Shown one piece after another: positions 1 to 8,703 of a DNA stretch of 64,000 nucleotides. Position numbers and translations under genes: made by a program. This stretch comes from Haloparvum alkalitolerans. GTDB taxonomy: Archaea > Halobacteriota > Halobacteria > Halobacteriales > Haloferacaceae. Each line of letters starts with the position of its first letter. Position 1 is the first letter of the stretch. The stretch lies in the NCBI RefSeq assembly GCF_050122995.1, contig NZ_JBNLIA010000011.1:134577-198576 (forward strand), written 5' to 3'. The notes under the pieces were generated by a model that saw nothing but the letters and a program-made list of their open reading frames with translations, was not told the origin of the DNA and ran no database searches.

Positions 1-1
1 G

Positions 2-553
2 GCCGAGGACCCCCTGCTCGCCGGGGTCGTCCGGCACGAGTCGACGGCGTCGATCTACACCGCGGAGCGGTTTCTGCTGTCGGCGCGCAGCTACGAGACG
101 AACGGCGAGAACGCGACGCCGACCCGCACGACGGACGCGTGGGCAGACGGCGAACGCGTCCATCGGCTGACGAACGGAACCGTCGCGGAGCGCCGCTACG
201 GGACGCGACCGCTCGGCGAGTACTCGCTCGTCGACGCCTACGAGTCGTTCGTCGTCGACCGCCTCCGCGAACTGCTGACGGCCGAGGAAACGACGGTCAG
301 TACGTCGAGCGACCGCGAGAACTCGCTCGTCATCGTGACCGGAACCGGGGCCTCACACGGCCTCGCCGTCAACGCGACCGACTACCGCGCTACCGCCTTC
401 CTCACGCCGCAGGGACGGCTCGTTCGCCTGACCGTGAGCTACGTCCACGCGCCGACCGGCGCCGAGGTTCGAGTCGACGTGGCGTACAGCGATTTCGGCA
501 CCGTGTCCCCGCCGCGCGAGCCCGACTGGGTGACCGAGCCGCGGTGGGAGTGA
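2..553 (+). CDS. C-terminal part of a haloarchaeal secreted/lipoprotein-type protein (DUF7537-like), truncated by the window edge
   Basis: An open frame enters from the left edge and ends in a stop at 551-553, so the N-terminus, including any signal peptide or lipobox, lies outside the window. The visible 183 residues alternate polar and hydrophobic stretches and end in a beta-rich segment (GLAVNATDYRATAFL, then RLVRLTVSYVHAP). This resembles the haloarchaeal DUF7537 lipoproteins, which are of unknown function. Family assignment is by overall look only; the coding call is secure from frame and codon use. Confidence 0.6.
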   Translation, partial: AEDPLLAGVVRHESTASIYTAERFLLSARSYETNGENATPTRTTDAWADGERVHRLTNGTVAERRYGTRPLGEYSLVDAYESFVVDRLRELLTAEETTVSTSSDRENSLVIVTGTGASHGLAVNATDYRATAFLTPQGRLVRLTVSYVHAPTGAEVRVDVAYSDFGTVSPPREPDWVTEPRWE

Positions 554-604
554 CACCGGCACTGACCGCGCGGTATCGGTCCACCGGCAGCGGCCACACC
601 GACG

Positions 605-1267
605 TCAGTAGTGCTCCTCGACGAACGCGACCAGGTCGGCGAGCTCGTCCGGGCCGATGCCGTGGCCGGCCTGGTACGTCTCGAAGGTCACGTCCGCTCC
701 GACCTCCCGGAGTCGCTCCGCGGCCGTTTCGGCGCGCGTGACCGGAATGACGCGGTCCCCCTCGCCGGCGCCGACGAACACCGGTGCGCCCTCGATGTCG
801 TCCGGATCGAGGTCCGCGTGGCTGTCCGCGAGATACCCGTGGAGCGCAGCGACCCACCGGTAGCGGCCGGGGTTCTCCAACAGGAGGCTCATGCTGGTGA
901 TCGCGCCCTGACTGAACCCGAGCAGTCCGAGGCGGTCGGGATCGAGGTCGAACGCCTCGACCGCCGCGTCGACGCTCTCGGCCACCAGGTCGAGGCTCCG
1001 TCGGAACTGCTCGGCGTGGGGCTGGCTCTCGTGGAGCCCCCCGCCGGACAGGTCGAGTTCGTACCACGTGTAGCCGCCCTGCAGGCGGTCGGGCGCACGC
1101 AGGCTCACGACGTGCATGTCGTCGGGGAGTTCGCGCGCCACCGGCAGCAGGTCCTCCTCGTCCGCACCGCGGCCGTGCAGCACGAAGACGGCCGGGGCGT
1201 TCGCGGGCGCGTCGTCCGGCGCGACGTGGATGTGGGTCAGCGGGATCTCCGCATCGGTCTCGCTCAT
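605..1267 (-). CDS. alpha/beta hydrolase, phospholipase/carboxylesterase family
   Basis: The 220-residue protein is a compact serine hydrolase of the YpfH/carboxylesterase type. It has an oxyanion-hole HGRG motif near residue 32, a nucleophile elbow GFSQG near residue 116, an Asp in the GAGEGDRVIPV segment and a catalytic His in AGHGI near the C-terminus. No signal peptide is present, so it should be cytoplasmic, acting on short acyl esters. The ATG at 1267 was chosen because the frame upstream is low in coding character. The open frame on this strand continues to about 2320, but that part is antisense to another gene. Confidence 0.88.
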   Translation of the reverse strand: MSETDAEIPLTHIHVAPDDAPANAPAVFVLHGRGADEEDLLPVARELPDDMHVVSLRAPDRLQGGYTWYELDLSGGGLHESQPHAEQFRRSLDLVAESVDAAVEAFDLDPDRLGLLGFSQGAITSMSLLLENPGRYRWVAALHGYLADSHADLDPDDIEGAPVFVGAGEGDRVIPVTRAETAAERLREVGADVTFETYQAGHGIGPDELADLVAFVEEHY

Positions 1268-1297
1268 GGGTCCCGTTCGGACGCACGGGGCATGTCG

Positions 1298-1365
1298 GTG
1301 TCGCTCGCGGAAACGGGCTGGTGTCGCTCGCGGAAACGGGCTGGTGCCGCTCGCGGAACCGCCCG
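1298..1365. repeat. 23-bp tandem repeat, two perfect copies and one degenerate
   Basis: The unit GTGTCGCTCGCGGAAACGGGCTG occupies 1298-1320 and 1321-1343, followed by a decayed third copy at 1344-1365. It lies in the divergent intergenic space between the esterase gene and the gene at 1519, just upstream of the esterase start. Confidence 0.85.
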
Positions 1366-1518
1366 TCCGTCGCAGTCCGGGGCCGCTCTCGTGTCGGTCG
1401 CGATCCCGTGCGGTTCCGGCAGTTCTGGGGCCATAAATGCCGCAAAAACGGTTCGAACGGATCGAACGAACCGCAACGGTCGGCCCGCTTGAAGTGGTGT
1501 GCGCGCACCGTCGGAAGC

Positions 1519-2097
1519 ATGGAGTGGGACGGGTCGGTCGTCGTGGCGGTGGAGAACGAGCGGACGCGCCGGCGCATCGAGACCGCGCTGTCGGACCGCG
1601 AGATAGAGGTCCGCGATCCGGCCGAGTGGTCGGTGGGCGACGAGCGCGCGCGACCGGGCGTCGCCGTGGTCGAGGCGGACGCCGCGCCGCAGTGCGACGA
1701 CGGGACGGGTCGGGACGACGCGACGAGTCGGGACGACGCGGACGACGCGGACGACGCGGACGACGCGGCGGACCGGGACGGGGGAGGCGACGCGGTGGTG
1801 GTGGTGACCCGCGGGACGGCCGACGACCGATGCCGGACGCTCTCTCGTCCCGTCGGCCCCAACGTGGTTCGTGCAGCCGTCGACCGTGCGGCGCGGCGCG
1901 TCGCTTACGCCGAGGGGCTCGACGCGTTGGCGACCGCCGCGACGACCTCGGCGCGGACGGGGGACGACACCGCGGGTTCCCAGGTGCCGTCGGCCGGGTT
2001 CGCTCCCACCGCCGCCCGGCTCGATGAGGTCCTCGCGGAGTTCGACCACGAGGACTTCGTGGCCGCGTTCCGAACCGCGGTTGGCGAAGCCCACTGA
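1519..2097 (+). CDS. conserved haloarchaeal hypothetical protein, response-regulator-like layout
   Basis: The 192-residue protein begins with a beta-alpha pattern (VVVAVENERTRRRIETAL) reminiscent of the start of receiver or flavodoxin-like domains. It has a middle Asp-rich stretch coded by repeated GACGACGCG units at 1720-1770. The C-terminal third is helical (VVRAAVDRAARRVAYAEGLDAL) and looks like the HalX-type helix of haloarchaeal response regulators. A phosphoacceptor Asp in receiver context is not evident, so it may be a degenerate regulator. The ATG at 1519 lies between the start of good coding character and the divergent esterase. Function is unknown. Confidence 0.6.
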   Translation: MEWDGSVVVAVENERTRRRIETALSDREIEVRDPAEWSVGDERARPGVAVVEADAAPQCDDGTGRDDATSRDDADDADDADDAADRDGGGDAVVVVTRGTADDRCRTLSRPVGPNVVRAAVDRAARRVAYAEGLDALATAATTSARTGDDTAGSQVPSAGFAPTAARLDEVLAEFDHEDFVAAFRTAVGEAH

Positions 2098-2257
2098 ACG
2101 GCGGGGAGGCTCGCGCCGCCGCGGGACCGAGTCGCGGCGAGGATCGACCGCGGGGTCGGGGCGCCCGGGTCCGACCGCGGTCCGAGCCCGACCGCGGTCC
2201 GAGAGAACGTCTGTCCGAGAGCGTGAGGCGGTCGCACGGCGGCGCACGGAGCGCGCT

Positions 2258-2263
2258 ACTTAA
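2258..2263 (+). promoter_or_regulatory. TATA-like box for dph2
   Basis: ACTTAA lies 26-31 nt before the ATG at 2289, the spacing expected for a leaderless haloarchaeal transcript. Confidence 0.45.
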
Positions 2264-2288
2264 CCGTCGCGGGTCGCAAGTCGGGGGC

Positions 2289-3332
2289 ATGAGCGGTGGG
2301 TCCACGGAAGGCGATCTCACGAAGACCGGGATGGCCCTGAAACACGACCGAGAATGGGACTACGAACTCGAGCGCATCCTCGAGGAGATCGACGAGCGCG
2401 ACGCGACGAAGGTCGGGCTGCAGTTCCCCGAGGGGCTCAAGCGCCGCGGCCCGAAGGTGGCCGACGACCTGCGCGAACTGGCGCCCGACGACGTGACGTT
2501 CATGTTGTCCGGCCAGCCCTGCTACGGCGCCTGCGACCTCGACACCTACCTGATGCGGCGGACCGACGTGTTCGTCCACTTCGGCCACACGCCGATGAAG
2601 GAGTCGGACAAGATCATCTACGTCCCCCTGTTCTCCAACGTCGACCCCTTCTCGATCATGGAGGAGTCGCTGGAGGAGCTCGCGGACCCCGACGACGACC
2701 CCGACGTGGGCCTCGTGACGACGGCCCAGCACATGAACCGGTTCGAGGAGATGACGGAGTGGCTGGAGGAGCGCGGCTACGAGGTCCACACCCGGCGCGG
2801 CGACGACCGCCTCACGAAGGAGGGACAGGTGCTCGGCTGCAACTACGCCTCCGCGGACATCGACGCCGACCAGGTCCTGTACGTCGGCGGCGGGAAGTTC
2901 CACCCCCTCGGGCTGGCGATGGAACACCCCGACAAGACCGTCGTCATCGCGGACCCGGTCAACAACGTCGTGAAGATCGCGGACCACGAGAAGTTCCTCA
3001 AGCAGCGCTACGGCGCCGTCCACCGCGCGATGGACGCCGAGAAGTGGGGCGTCATCTTCTGTACCAAGATCGGGCAGGGGCGCTGGGAGCAGGCCAAGGA
3101 GATCGTCGACAACAACGACGACGCGTACCTGATCACGATGGACGAGGTGACGCCGGACCGCCTGCGCAACTTCGACATGGACGCGTTCGTCAACACCGGC
3201 TGCCCGCGGATCACGACGGACGACGGCCCGCGGTTCCACAAGCCGATGTTGACCCCAGGCGAGTACGAGGCCGCGATCGGGGAGCGCCCCCTCGACGAGA
3301 TCGAGTTCGACACGTTCCACGGCACCTGGTAG
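2289..3332 (+). CDS. dph2: diphthamide biosynthesis enzyme Dph2
   Basis: The 347-residue protein is the radical-SAM-like [4Fe-4S] enzyme that cleaves SAM to transfer a 3-amino-3-carboxypropyl group to the target histidine of elongation factor aEF2. This is the first step of diphthamide synthesis. The three cluster cysteines of the family are visible in SGQPCYGAC (about residues 78-82), LGCNYAS (about 200) and NTGCPRI (about 305). Length matches archaeal Dph2. The ATG at 2289 is 26 nt after a TATA-like box; earlier in-frame codons would overlap that promoter. Confidence 0.95.
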   Translation: MSGGSTEGDLTKTGMALKHDREWDYELERILEEIDERDATKVGLQFPEGLKRRGPKVADDLRELAPDDVTFMLSGQPCYGACDLDTYLMRRTDVFVHFGHTPMKESDKIIYVPLFSNVDPFSIMEESLEELADPDDDPDVGLVTTAQHMNRFEEMTEWLEERGYEVHTRRGDDRLTKEGQVLGCNYASADIDADQVLYVGGGKFHPLGLAMEHPDKTVVIADPVNNVVKIADHEKFLKQRYGAVHRAMDAEKWGVIFCTKIGQGRWEQAKEIVDNNDDAYLITMDEVTPDRLRNFDMDAFVNTGCPRITTDDGPRFHKPMLTPGEYEAAIGERPLDEIEFDTFHGTW

Positions 3333-3480
3333 GCAGGTCGCCGCCGTCTTCGACCCTCGAGAGACGCGTTTTCTCCGCAGTTCGAGTTCCGTAACGCGCG
3401 GTTCCGAACGCCGTCCTGTCCGCAGAACCACGGCACTCCGGAGGGGAACTTTGAAGAATCCGGTGGGAGAGTAGCCGGAC

Positions 3481-4098
3481 ATGGTCCCCCTCTCCATGCT
3501 GACGGACCTCCCGGTCGCCGCCGCCGCGGTGCTGGGACAGACACAGCCACCGACCGGACCCACCTCGCCGACGGCGGGGCTGGAGTGGCACATCCGGTTG
3601 GCGATCAGCTTCGTCGTCTCGTTCGTCGTGAGCGCGGTCGTCGCGGGCATCGTCTACGGCGTCAGTCCCGGCTTCACCGAGGACGGCGTCCGCGAGGTCC
3701 GCGAGGACCCCGTGGGCACGTTCCTGACCGGCCTGATCGCCAACGTGGTCATCATCATCGCGGCGGTGCTTCTGTCGATCACCGTCATCGGCCTGCTGGT
3801 GGTGATCCCCGGGATATTCGTGCTGATCTTCCTCGGGATCGCGGGCAACGCGGTCGGCACGATCGCGCTCGGCGCGGCGCTCACCGCGAACGGCGCCGGC
3901 GTCGGGGAGGCGGGGAAGTCGATCCTCGTCGGCGCCCTGACGCTCGCGGTCGTCGGCCTTATCCCCGTGGTCGGCGGGATCTTCTCGTTCCTCGTCTCGA
4001 CGGCCGGCTTCGGCTACGTGATCAACTACCTGCTGGAGCGCCGCCGCGAACGCAAGAACGGCGGGGCCTCGTCGGACGCCCCGAGCGCCGGCGTCTGA
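3481..4098 (+). CDS. polytopic membrane protein (DUF8173-like)
   Basis: This 205-residue protein has about four hydrophobic segments: near residues 38-62, 80-105, 108-135 and 148-178. The middle pair is rich in Ile and Val (VVIIIAAVLLSITVIGLLVVI). The C-terminus is basic and presumably cytoplasmic (LLERRRERKN). Similar membrane modules are found alone or fused to polymer-forming bactofilin domains in haloarchaea, and a bactofilin-like protein is encoded at 29102-30475. The function is unknown. Confidence 0.75.
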   Translation: MVPLSMLTDLPVAAAAVLGQTQPPTGPTSPTAGLEWHIRLAISFVVSFVVSAVVAGIVYGVSPGFTEDGVREVREDPVGTFLTGLIANVVIIIAAVLLSITVIGLLVVIPGIFVLIFLGIAGNAVGTIALGAALTANGAGVGEAGKSILVGALTLAVVGLIPVVGGIFSFLVSTAGFGYVINYLLERRRERKNGGASSDAPSAGV

Positions 4099-4151
4099 AC
4101 CGGCGGGCGCTTTTGCCGGTCCCGGCGGTCGACGCTGCGACGGTCGCCGGA

Positions 4152-4415
4152 TCAGGCGTCGCCGTCGGACTGTCCCGGCTCGCCGACCGCCTCGACCGGG
4201 AGCACGTTCTGAAGGGCGTCGAACAGGTCCCCCGGGTCGTCGAACGCGTCCGGATTCGTGTCGTCGACCAGTTCGCCGAGGTTCGCCTGTCCGTCGGCGA
4301 AGGTGATCGTGACCTCGTGGAGCTGGACCGCCGCCTCGTCGCGATGGACCGGGTACGACAGCTCCGCGAGCCGGTTCTGCACCCTGCTTAGTTTGATAGT
4401 TTCTCCCATACTCAT
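4152..4415 (-). CDS. DUF5789 family protein
   Basis: A small acidic protein of 87 residues if it starts at ATG 4415, or 85 if at ATG 4409. The pattern LSYPVHRDEA, then GELVDD and LPVEAVGEPGQSDGD near the C-terminus, fits the haloarchaeal DUF5789 family of unknown function. It is transcribed convergently to the membrane protein at 3481. The frame is open further upstream to 4511, but that stretch overlaps a tandem repeat and is unlikely to be coding. Confidence 0.75.
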   Translation of the reverse strand: MSMGETIKLSRVQNRLAELSYPVHRDEAAVQLHEVTITFADGQANLGELVDDTNPDAFDDPGDLFDALQNVLPVEAVGEPGQSDGDA

Positions 4416-4492
4416 GTGTTTGACACCCCGCCACTTAGCTTCGCTGGCGTTCGCGGGCGCTCGCGGCGAGTGCGGGTCCGCGTTTCGGTCCT

Positions 4493-4543
4493 CGCAGCGG
4501 CCGCTCCGCATCGCACCCCGCAGCGGCCGCTCCGCATCGCACC
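4493..4543. repeat. 26-bp tandem duplication
   Basis: The 25-bp string beginning CGCAGCGGCCGCTCCGCA occurs at 4493-4517 and again at 4519-4543, a period of 26. It lies in the divergent intergenic region between the DUF5789 gene and the MFS gene. Confidence 0.85.
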
Positions 4544-4596
4544 GGCCGCGTCGGCTTCAGAAGGGCCTTTACCCGACCCGTCGAATCGGGGCGTAG

Positions 4597-5922
4597 ATGG
4601 GCCTCCCTCTGCCGTCGTTCGTCACGGACACGGACCGGCGCGTGATCGTCCTCGCGCTGGCGCGAATGGTCGGCGCAGTCGGTAACTCCTTCCTCATCGT
4701 CGTGTTGCCGCTGTACATCGCCAGCGAGGCGGTCGACGTGGAGGCGCTGCTCGGAACGACGGTCGGAACCGGGGCGCTCGCGGTCACGCTGACGGAGCCG
4801 CTACTGATCGGCGTCGTGCTCTCGCTGTTCGGCTTCCTCAACAGCCTCTCGCAGCCGTTCACGGGGCGCCTCTCCGACCGCATGGGGCGCCGCAAGCCGT
4901 TCATCCTCGCGGGGATCGCGCTCCTGGGCACCGCGAGCGGGCTGTACGTGCTCGCGTCGAACTACTACGCGCTCGTCGTCCTGCGAGCGCTGCAGGGGCT
5001 CGGCGCGGCGCTTACTATCCCCGCGACGGTCGCGCTCGTCAACGAGTACGCCGCCTCCGCGAACGAGCGCGGCGGCAACTTCGGCGTGTTCAACACCTTC
5101 CGACTGATCGGCTTCGGCTTCGGGCCGGTGCTCGCGGGCGGGGTCGTCTCCGCGGGCCCGTACGACCTCGGCGTCGTGGGCATCGACCTCGTCGTCTCGG
5201 GCTTTAACGCCGCCTTCGTCGCGGCGTGTGCGGGCGCGTACCTCTCGTTCGGCCTCGTCGCGCTGCTGGTCAACGACGCCGCCAGCTCCGCCGAAGCAGC
5301 CGGCGACGACCTCTCGGTCCGGATCCGGGGCGAGGGGCAACTGCTCGACCCCGTGTTCGCGCTCGGGCTGGCGACCATCGCGATGGGGATCTGCATCGCG
5401 CTGTACGCCACGCTGCAGGTGCAGGTGAACGCCCGACTCGACCAGGCGCCGGTGTGGTTCGGCGCGCAGTTCGCGGCCGTCACCATCTCGAACGTCCTCC
5501 TCCAGGTGCCGGTGGGCCGCGCTGCCGACCGGATCGGCCGACGGCCGTTCCTGCTGGCGGGCTTCGCGCTGTTGATCCCCTCGACGCTGCTGCAGGGGGT
5601 CGTGCTCTCGCCGGTTTCGATGATGGCCGTTCGGCTCGTGCAGGGCGTCGCGGTCGCGTTCGTCTTCGCGCCCTCGCTGGCGCTGGCGGGCGACCTCGCA
5701 CGCGAGGGCGAGTCCGGGTCCACGCTGTCGATCCTCACGATGGGGTTCGGCTTCGGCGTCGCGCTCGGCCCGCTCGTGTCCGGGTTTCTCGTCACCGGGT
5801 CGTTCCTGGCGCCGTTCGCGCTCGGTGCGGTCCTGGCGGTGGTCGCGCTCGCCGCGGTCGTGACCCAGGTCGAGGAGACGCTGGATACGGACGGTTCCGA
5901 GAGCGAGCCGGCGGGTGGATAA
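4597..5922 (+). CDS. MFS transporter
   Basis: A 441-residue integral membrane protein of the major facilitator superfamily with about 12 hydrophobic helices in two halves. The loop 2-3 signature appears as GRLSDRMGRRKPF (near residue 90) and again in the second half as GRAADRIGRRPF (near 310), both typical of MFS drug or sugar-phosphate exporters. Between the halves is a cytoplasmic loop with acidic residues. The substrate cannot be told from sequence; efflux of small molecules is the usual role of this branch. Confidence 0.92.
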   Translation: MGLPLPSFVTDTDRRVIVLALARMVGAVGNSFLIVVLPLYIASEAVDVEALLGTTVGTGALAVTLTEPLLIGVVLSLFGFLNSLSQPFTGRLSDRMGRRKPFILAGIALLGTASGLYVLASNYYALVVLRALQGLGAALTIPATVALVNEYAASANERGGNFGVFNTFRLIGFGFGPVLAGGVVSAGPYDLGVVGIDLVVSGFNAAFVAACAGAYLSFGLVALLVNDAASSAEAAGDDLSVRIRGEGQLLDPVFALGLATIAMGICIALYATLQVQVNARLDQAPVWFGAQFAAVTISNVLLQVPVGRAADRIGRRPFLLAGFALLIPSTLLQGVVLSPVSMMAVRLVQGVAVAFVFAPSLALAGDLAREGESGSTLSILTMGFGFGVALGPLVSGFLVTGSFLAPFALGAVLAVVALAAVVTQVEETLDTDGSESEPAGG

Positions 5923-6033
5923 CCGGGGGCAGGGGAGAGGCACCCCGAAATCGGTACCGTAGATGTCGACGCGCGGCCCCCGACCACGCCGGCATCGAAA
6001 CCCGGATGGGGGCGGCACGCCTCCGCACGATAA

Positions 6034-6960
6034 ATGGAACGCGGCGCCATCGACATCGCCGACCTCGACGGGGCGTTCGACCTCCAGTCGACGGTCGAGA
6101 GCGGACAGAGCTACCTGTGGGACCGCGCCGACGGCGGGATGTACGAGCGGACGGCCGCCCACGGCGGCGACCACTGGTACGAGACCGTCGTGCCGCCGAT
6201 CGACGGCGTGACCGACGAGCGCGCGGTCGTCCGCGTTCGGGAGGTCGGCGGGCCGCGGGAGGGAACCCTCGAGTGGGAGTCGACGGTCGACGCGGTGCCC
6301 CTGTTGACGCACCTGCTCAGGCTCGACGACGACCTGGACGCGATACTCGGGGAGACGCCGGATCTACCCCTTCTGAGCCGGGCGTACGACGCCTACGAGG
6401 GGATGCGGCTCGTCCGCGACCCGCCGTTCCCGTGTCTGATCTCGTTCATCTGTTCGGCGCAGATGCGCGTCGAGCGGATCCACGGCATGCAGCGCGCGCT
6501 GGCTGAGGCGTACGGCGATCCGGTGACGCTCGCCGGGGAGACGTACGAGGCCTTCCCGACCCCGGAGCAGTTGGCTGCGGCCGGCGAGGCGGCGCTGCGC
6601 GACCTCTCGCTCGGCTATCGCGCGCCGTACGTCGAGCGGACCGCGGAGATGGTGGCGACCGGGGAGGCGCACCCGAGCGAGGCGGCCGGACTGTCCTACG
6701 AGGAGGCCCGCGAGTCGCTCACCCGGTTCGTCGGCGTCGGCGACAAGGTGGCCGACTGCGTGTTGCTCTTCTCGCTCGGCTACCTCGAGGCCGTACCGCT
6801 TGACACGTGGATCCGCTCGGTCATCGCGGACCACTACCCCGACTGCGACCGCGGCTCCTACGCCGAGACGTCGCGAGCGATCCGTCAGCAGTTCGGCGGC
6901 GAGTACGCCGGCTACGCGCAGACGTACGTGTTCCATCACCTCCGGTCGGGCGGGGAGTAG
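6034..6960 (+). CDS. ogg: 8-oxoguanine DNA glycosylase/AP lyase, Ogg1-like (HhH-GPD)
   Basis: This 308-residue base-excision repair protein has an N-terminal Ogg-like beta domain and a HhH-GPD domain from about residue 120. The hairpin and catalytic lysine appear in GVGDKVADC (Lys238), and the conserved Asp257 follows in AVPLDTW. The 19-residue Lys-Asp spacing is the same as in human OGG1. The expected activity is excision of 8-oxoG opposite C followed by beta-elimination. A related archaeal branch acts on alkylated purines, so the substrate should be taken as probable. Confidence 0.88.
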   Translation: MERGAIDIADLDGAFDLQSTVESGQSYLWDRADGGMYERTAAHGGDHWYETVVPPIDGVTDERAVVRVREVGGPREGTLEWESTVDAVPLLTHLLRLDDDLDAILGETPDLPLLSRAYDAYEGMRLVRDPPFPCLISFICSAQMRVERIHGMQRALAEAYGDPVTLAGETYEAFPTPEQLAAAGEAALRDLSLGYRAPYVERTAEMVATGEAHPSEAAGLSYEEARESLTRFVGVGDKVADCVLLFSLGYLEAVPLDTWIRSVIADHYPDCDRGSYAETSRAIRQQFGGEYAGYAQTYVFHHLRSGGE

Positions 6961-7052
6961 CCGGCGAGAGAGAGGAGGGGCGGCCCCGAATGAGGCGAGT
7001 GCGATCCGGGGGCGAACCTTCATGCCCTCGGGTGCGGTACCACACCACACAA

Positions 7053-7505
7053 ATGGACCGTCGCGTGGTCGTCGAGGCTGCCGTCCCCGTCTACGACGTG
7101 GAGACCCCCGAGGAGGCGATCCGCATCGCCATCTCGAAGACGGGCGAGATGCTGAACCCCGACCTCAACTACGTCGAGATCGAGATGGGGTCGCGGAGCA
7201 CGCCGGAGGGAGAGTCGCTGCCGCCCGCGTTCATCGCGGCCGACGAGGCGCTCGTGGCGCTGGAACTGGAGATGACGGTGTTCAACGTCGACCGCGACGA
7301 GCACGCGAGCCGGATCGCGCGCAAGGAGATCGGCCAGCGCCTCCGGGACATTCCGCTGAAAGTTCTCCGAGTCGAGGCCGTCGACGACGCGAACGAGAGC
7401 GAGTCCGCGCAGGCTCTCGCGGACGAGACGGGCGAGACGGGCGAGGCGGGCGAGGCGAACGAAGCGGACGAAGCGGAAGACGATGCGATAACCGGAGACG
7501 AGTGA
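7053..7505 (+). CDS. DUF555/UPF0212 family protein without the usual CPxCG motif
   Basis: The 150-residue protein matches the UPF0212 family in AISKTGEMLNPDLNYVEIEMG, split here as AISKTGEMLNP and YVEIEMG, and in FIAADEALVALELEMTVFNV and HASRIARKEIGQRL. Members normally carry a CPxCG pair just after the EMG-like stretch; here that place reads GSRSTPEGESLPP, with no Cys. The C-terminal 35 residues are a low-complexity acidic tail with repeated GETGEAGEA. The ATG at 7053 is favoured because conservation starts at MDRRVVVEAAVPV. Function is unknown. Confidence 0.82.
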   Translation: MDRRVVVEAAVPVYDVETPEEAIRIAISKTGEMLNPDLNYVEIEMGSRSTPEGESLPPAFIAADEALVALELEMTVFNVDRDEHASRIARKEIGQRLRDIPLKVLRVEAVDDANESESAQALADETGETGEAGEANEADEAEDDAITGDE

Positions 7506-7608
7506 GTGCTCGGTGACGGACGAAGCAGGCGGTCTCCGGGCCGCGTCGGGCGCGCGCGGACGCGTCGCTACGCGGTGTGAGTATCGCCGAGGAGTGTCCT
7601 CGAAGTGT

Positions 7609-7842
7609 TCAGTCGGCCGTCGGGGCCAGCGGTTCGGACTCCGCGTCTCCCATCGGTGCCGTGATTCCCTTCGCGAGTTTGAAAACAGCCGCCTTGTGGT
7701 CGGTCTTCGATTTGTGGATGGATGTCGGCTTGACGCCCATCGTCTCGTACTCCTCGAGCGCGAGGTCCTCGTCCCAGTCCTCACACTGCTGTCGTACCTC
7801 GGCAAGAAGACCGTGAAGGTGAATGAGTTCCTGCTTCTTCAT
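7609..7842 (-). CDS. UPF0058 family protein
   Basis: A 77-residue helical protein typical of the archaeal UPF0058 family, recognised by MKKQELIHLHGLLAEV at the start and IHKSKTDHKAAVF in the middle. The ATG at 7842 is the family start; a TTG at 7848 would add only two residues. A TATA-like box sits about 30 nt upstream. Function is unknown. Confidence 0.88.
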   Translation of the reverse strand: MKKQELIHLHGLLAEVRQQCEDWDEDLALEEYETMGVKPTSIHKSKTDHKAAVFKLAKGITAPMGDAESEPLAPTAD

Positions 7843-7870
7843 GAGCAACCTCGAATAACGACCGGAGGGT

Positions 7871-7877
7871 TATATTA
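7871..7877 (-). promoter_or_regulatory. TATA box for the UPF0058 gene
   Basis: TATATTA on the plus strand (TAATATA on the coding strand) is 29-35 nt upstream of the ATG at 7842. It sits in a short AT-rich stretch, fitting a leaderless promoter. Confidence 0.5.
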
Positions 7878-7993
7878 CTATCCTGAGAACCGTTATCATG
7901 CATTACCCTCAAGAACCCCGATATCCGCCGCGAACGGAGGTTTCCGTCCGATAGCCATGAACGCTTAACAGCTTCCGGGCGTATCCTTCGGGC

Positions 7994-8398
7994 ATGGAGT
8001 ACGACGATCAACTCGACCGCGCGCTGGAGGAGACGCCGGACATCGACCAGCAGGCGAGTCGGTTCGAGATACCGGACCCCGAGGTTCGGTCGGAGGGACA
8101 CGAGACGGTCTTCGAGAACTTTCAGGACGTCGTCAACCGACTGGACAGGAACGAGGACCACGTCCTCCAGTACCTGCAGGGGGAACTGGGGACGAGCGCC
8201 TCGATCGACGAGAAGGGGCGCGCCCGGCTCACCGGCGACTTCCGCCGGAGCCGCATGGCGGACACCGTCGAGGAGTACGCCGAGGCGTACGTCTTCTGTC
8301 CGGAGTGCGGGCTCCCGGACACGCGACTCGAGACGCAGCAGGGCGCGAAGGTCATCAAGTGTGAAGCCTGCGGCGCGATCTCGCCCACCGGCGAGTGA
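7994..8398 (+). CDS. eif2b: translation initiation factor aIF-2 subunit beta
   Basis: This 134-residue protein is the beta subunit of the heterotrimeric factor that brings initiator Met-tRNA to the small ribosomal subunit. The eIF2beta/eIF5 core is clear (VFENFQDVVNRLDR, HVLQYLQGELGT, RRSRMADTVEEYAEAYVFC). It ends in a zinc ribbon with CPECG and CEACG. Length is normal for archaea. A TATA-like CTTAACA lies about 30 nt before the ATG. Confidence 0.96.
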   Translation: MEYDDQLDRALEETPDIDQQASRFEIPDPEVRSEGHETVFENFQDVVNRLDRNEDHVLQYLQGELGTSASIDEKGRARLTGDFRRSRMADTVEEYAEAYVFCPECGLPDTRLETQQGAKVIKCEACGAISPTGE

Positions 8399-8417
8399 GC
8401 GGCCGCGAACGACCGCG

Positions 8418-8597
8418 TTACTGGAACTCGCGGACGACCTCGAGGTCGCGCTCCGTCCGCATGAACTGCGTGAGGCGGCGGGTCGCGTGACAGTCGGGGC
8501 AGCTGAAGTTCTTCTGTAGATCGGGGAGGTCCGTCGGCGTCTCCTCCCAGTCCTTCTCGCATTCGGGACACAGTAGACGGACAAACGCTTCGACCAT
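8418..8597 (-). CDS. small zinc-ribbon protein (DUF7836-like)
   Basis: A 59-residue protein starting MVEAFVRLLCPEC, with two CxxC pairs (CPEC and CPDC) separated by about 20 residues. This is enough for a single zinc ribbon. It ends LEVVREFQ. It is convergent with aIF2 beta, with 19 nt between stops. Small proteins of this form are widespread in haloarchaea; the function is unknown. The ATG at 8597 is preferred over one at 8606. Confidence 0.8.
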   Translation of the reverse strand: MVEAFVRLLCPECEKDWEETPTDLPDLQKNFSCPDCHATRRLTQFMRTERDLEVVREFQ

Positions 8598-8703
8598 ACC
8601 GTCCACTCTCGTGGGCGGAGTAAAAGAAGGTGTGGCCGATTCCGATCGGGTGTCGGTCGTGGCGGTCGTGGCGAACCACCCCGGTTGCCGGGCGGAGGCC
8701 GAC

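Noticed and set aside
1268..2320. Extension of the esterase frame upstream to 2320
   Set aside because: It is antisense to the gene at 1519 and crosses the tandem repeat; the product would be Arg/Pro-rich with no homology-like pattern.
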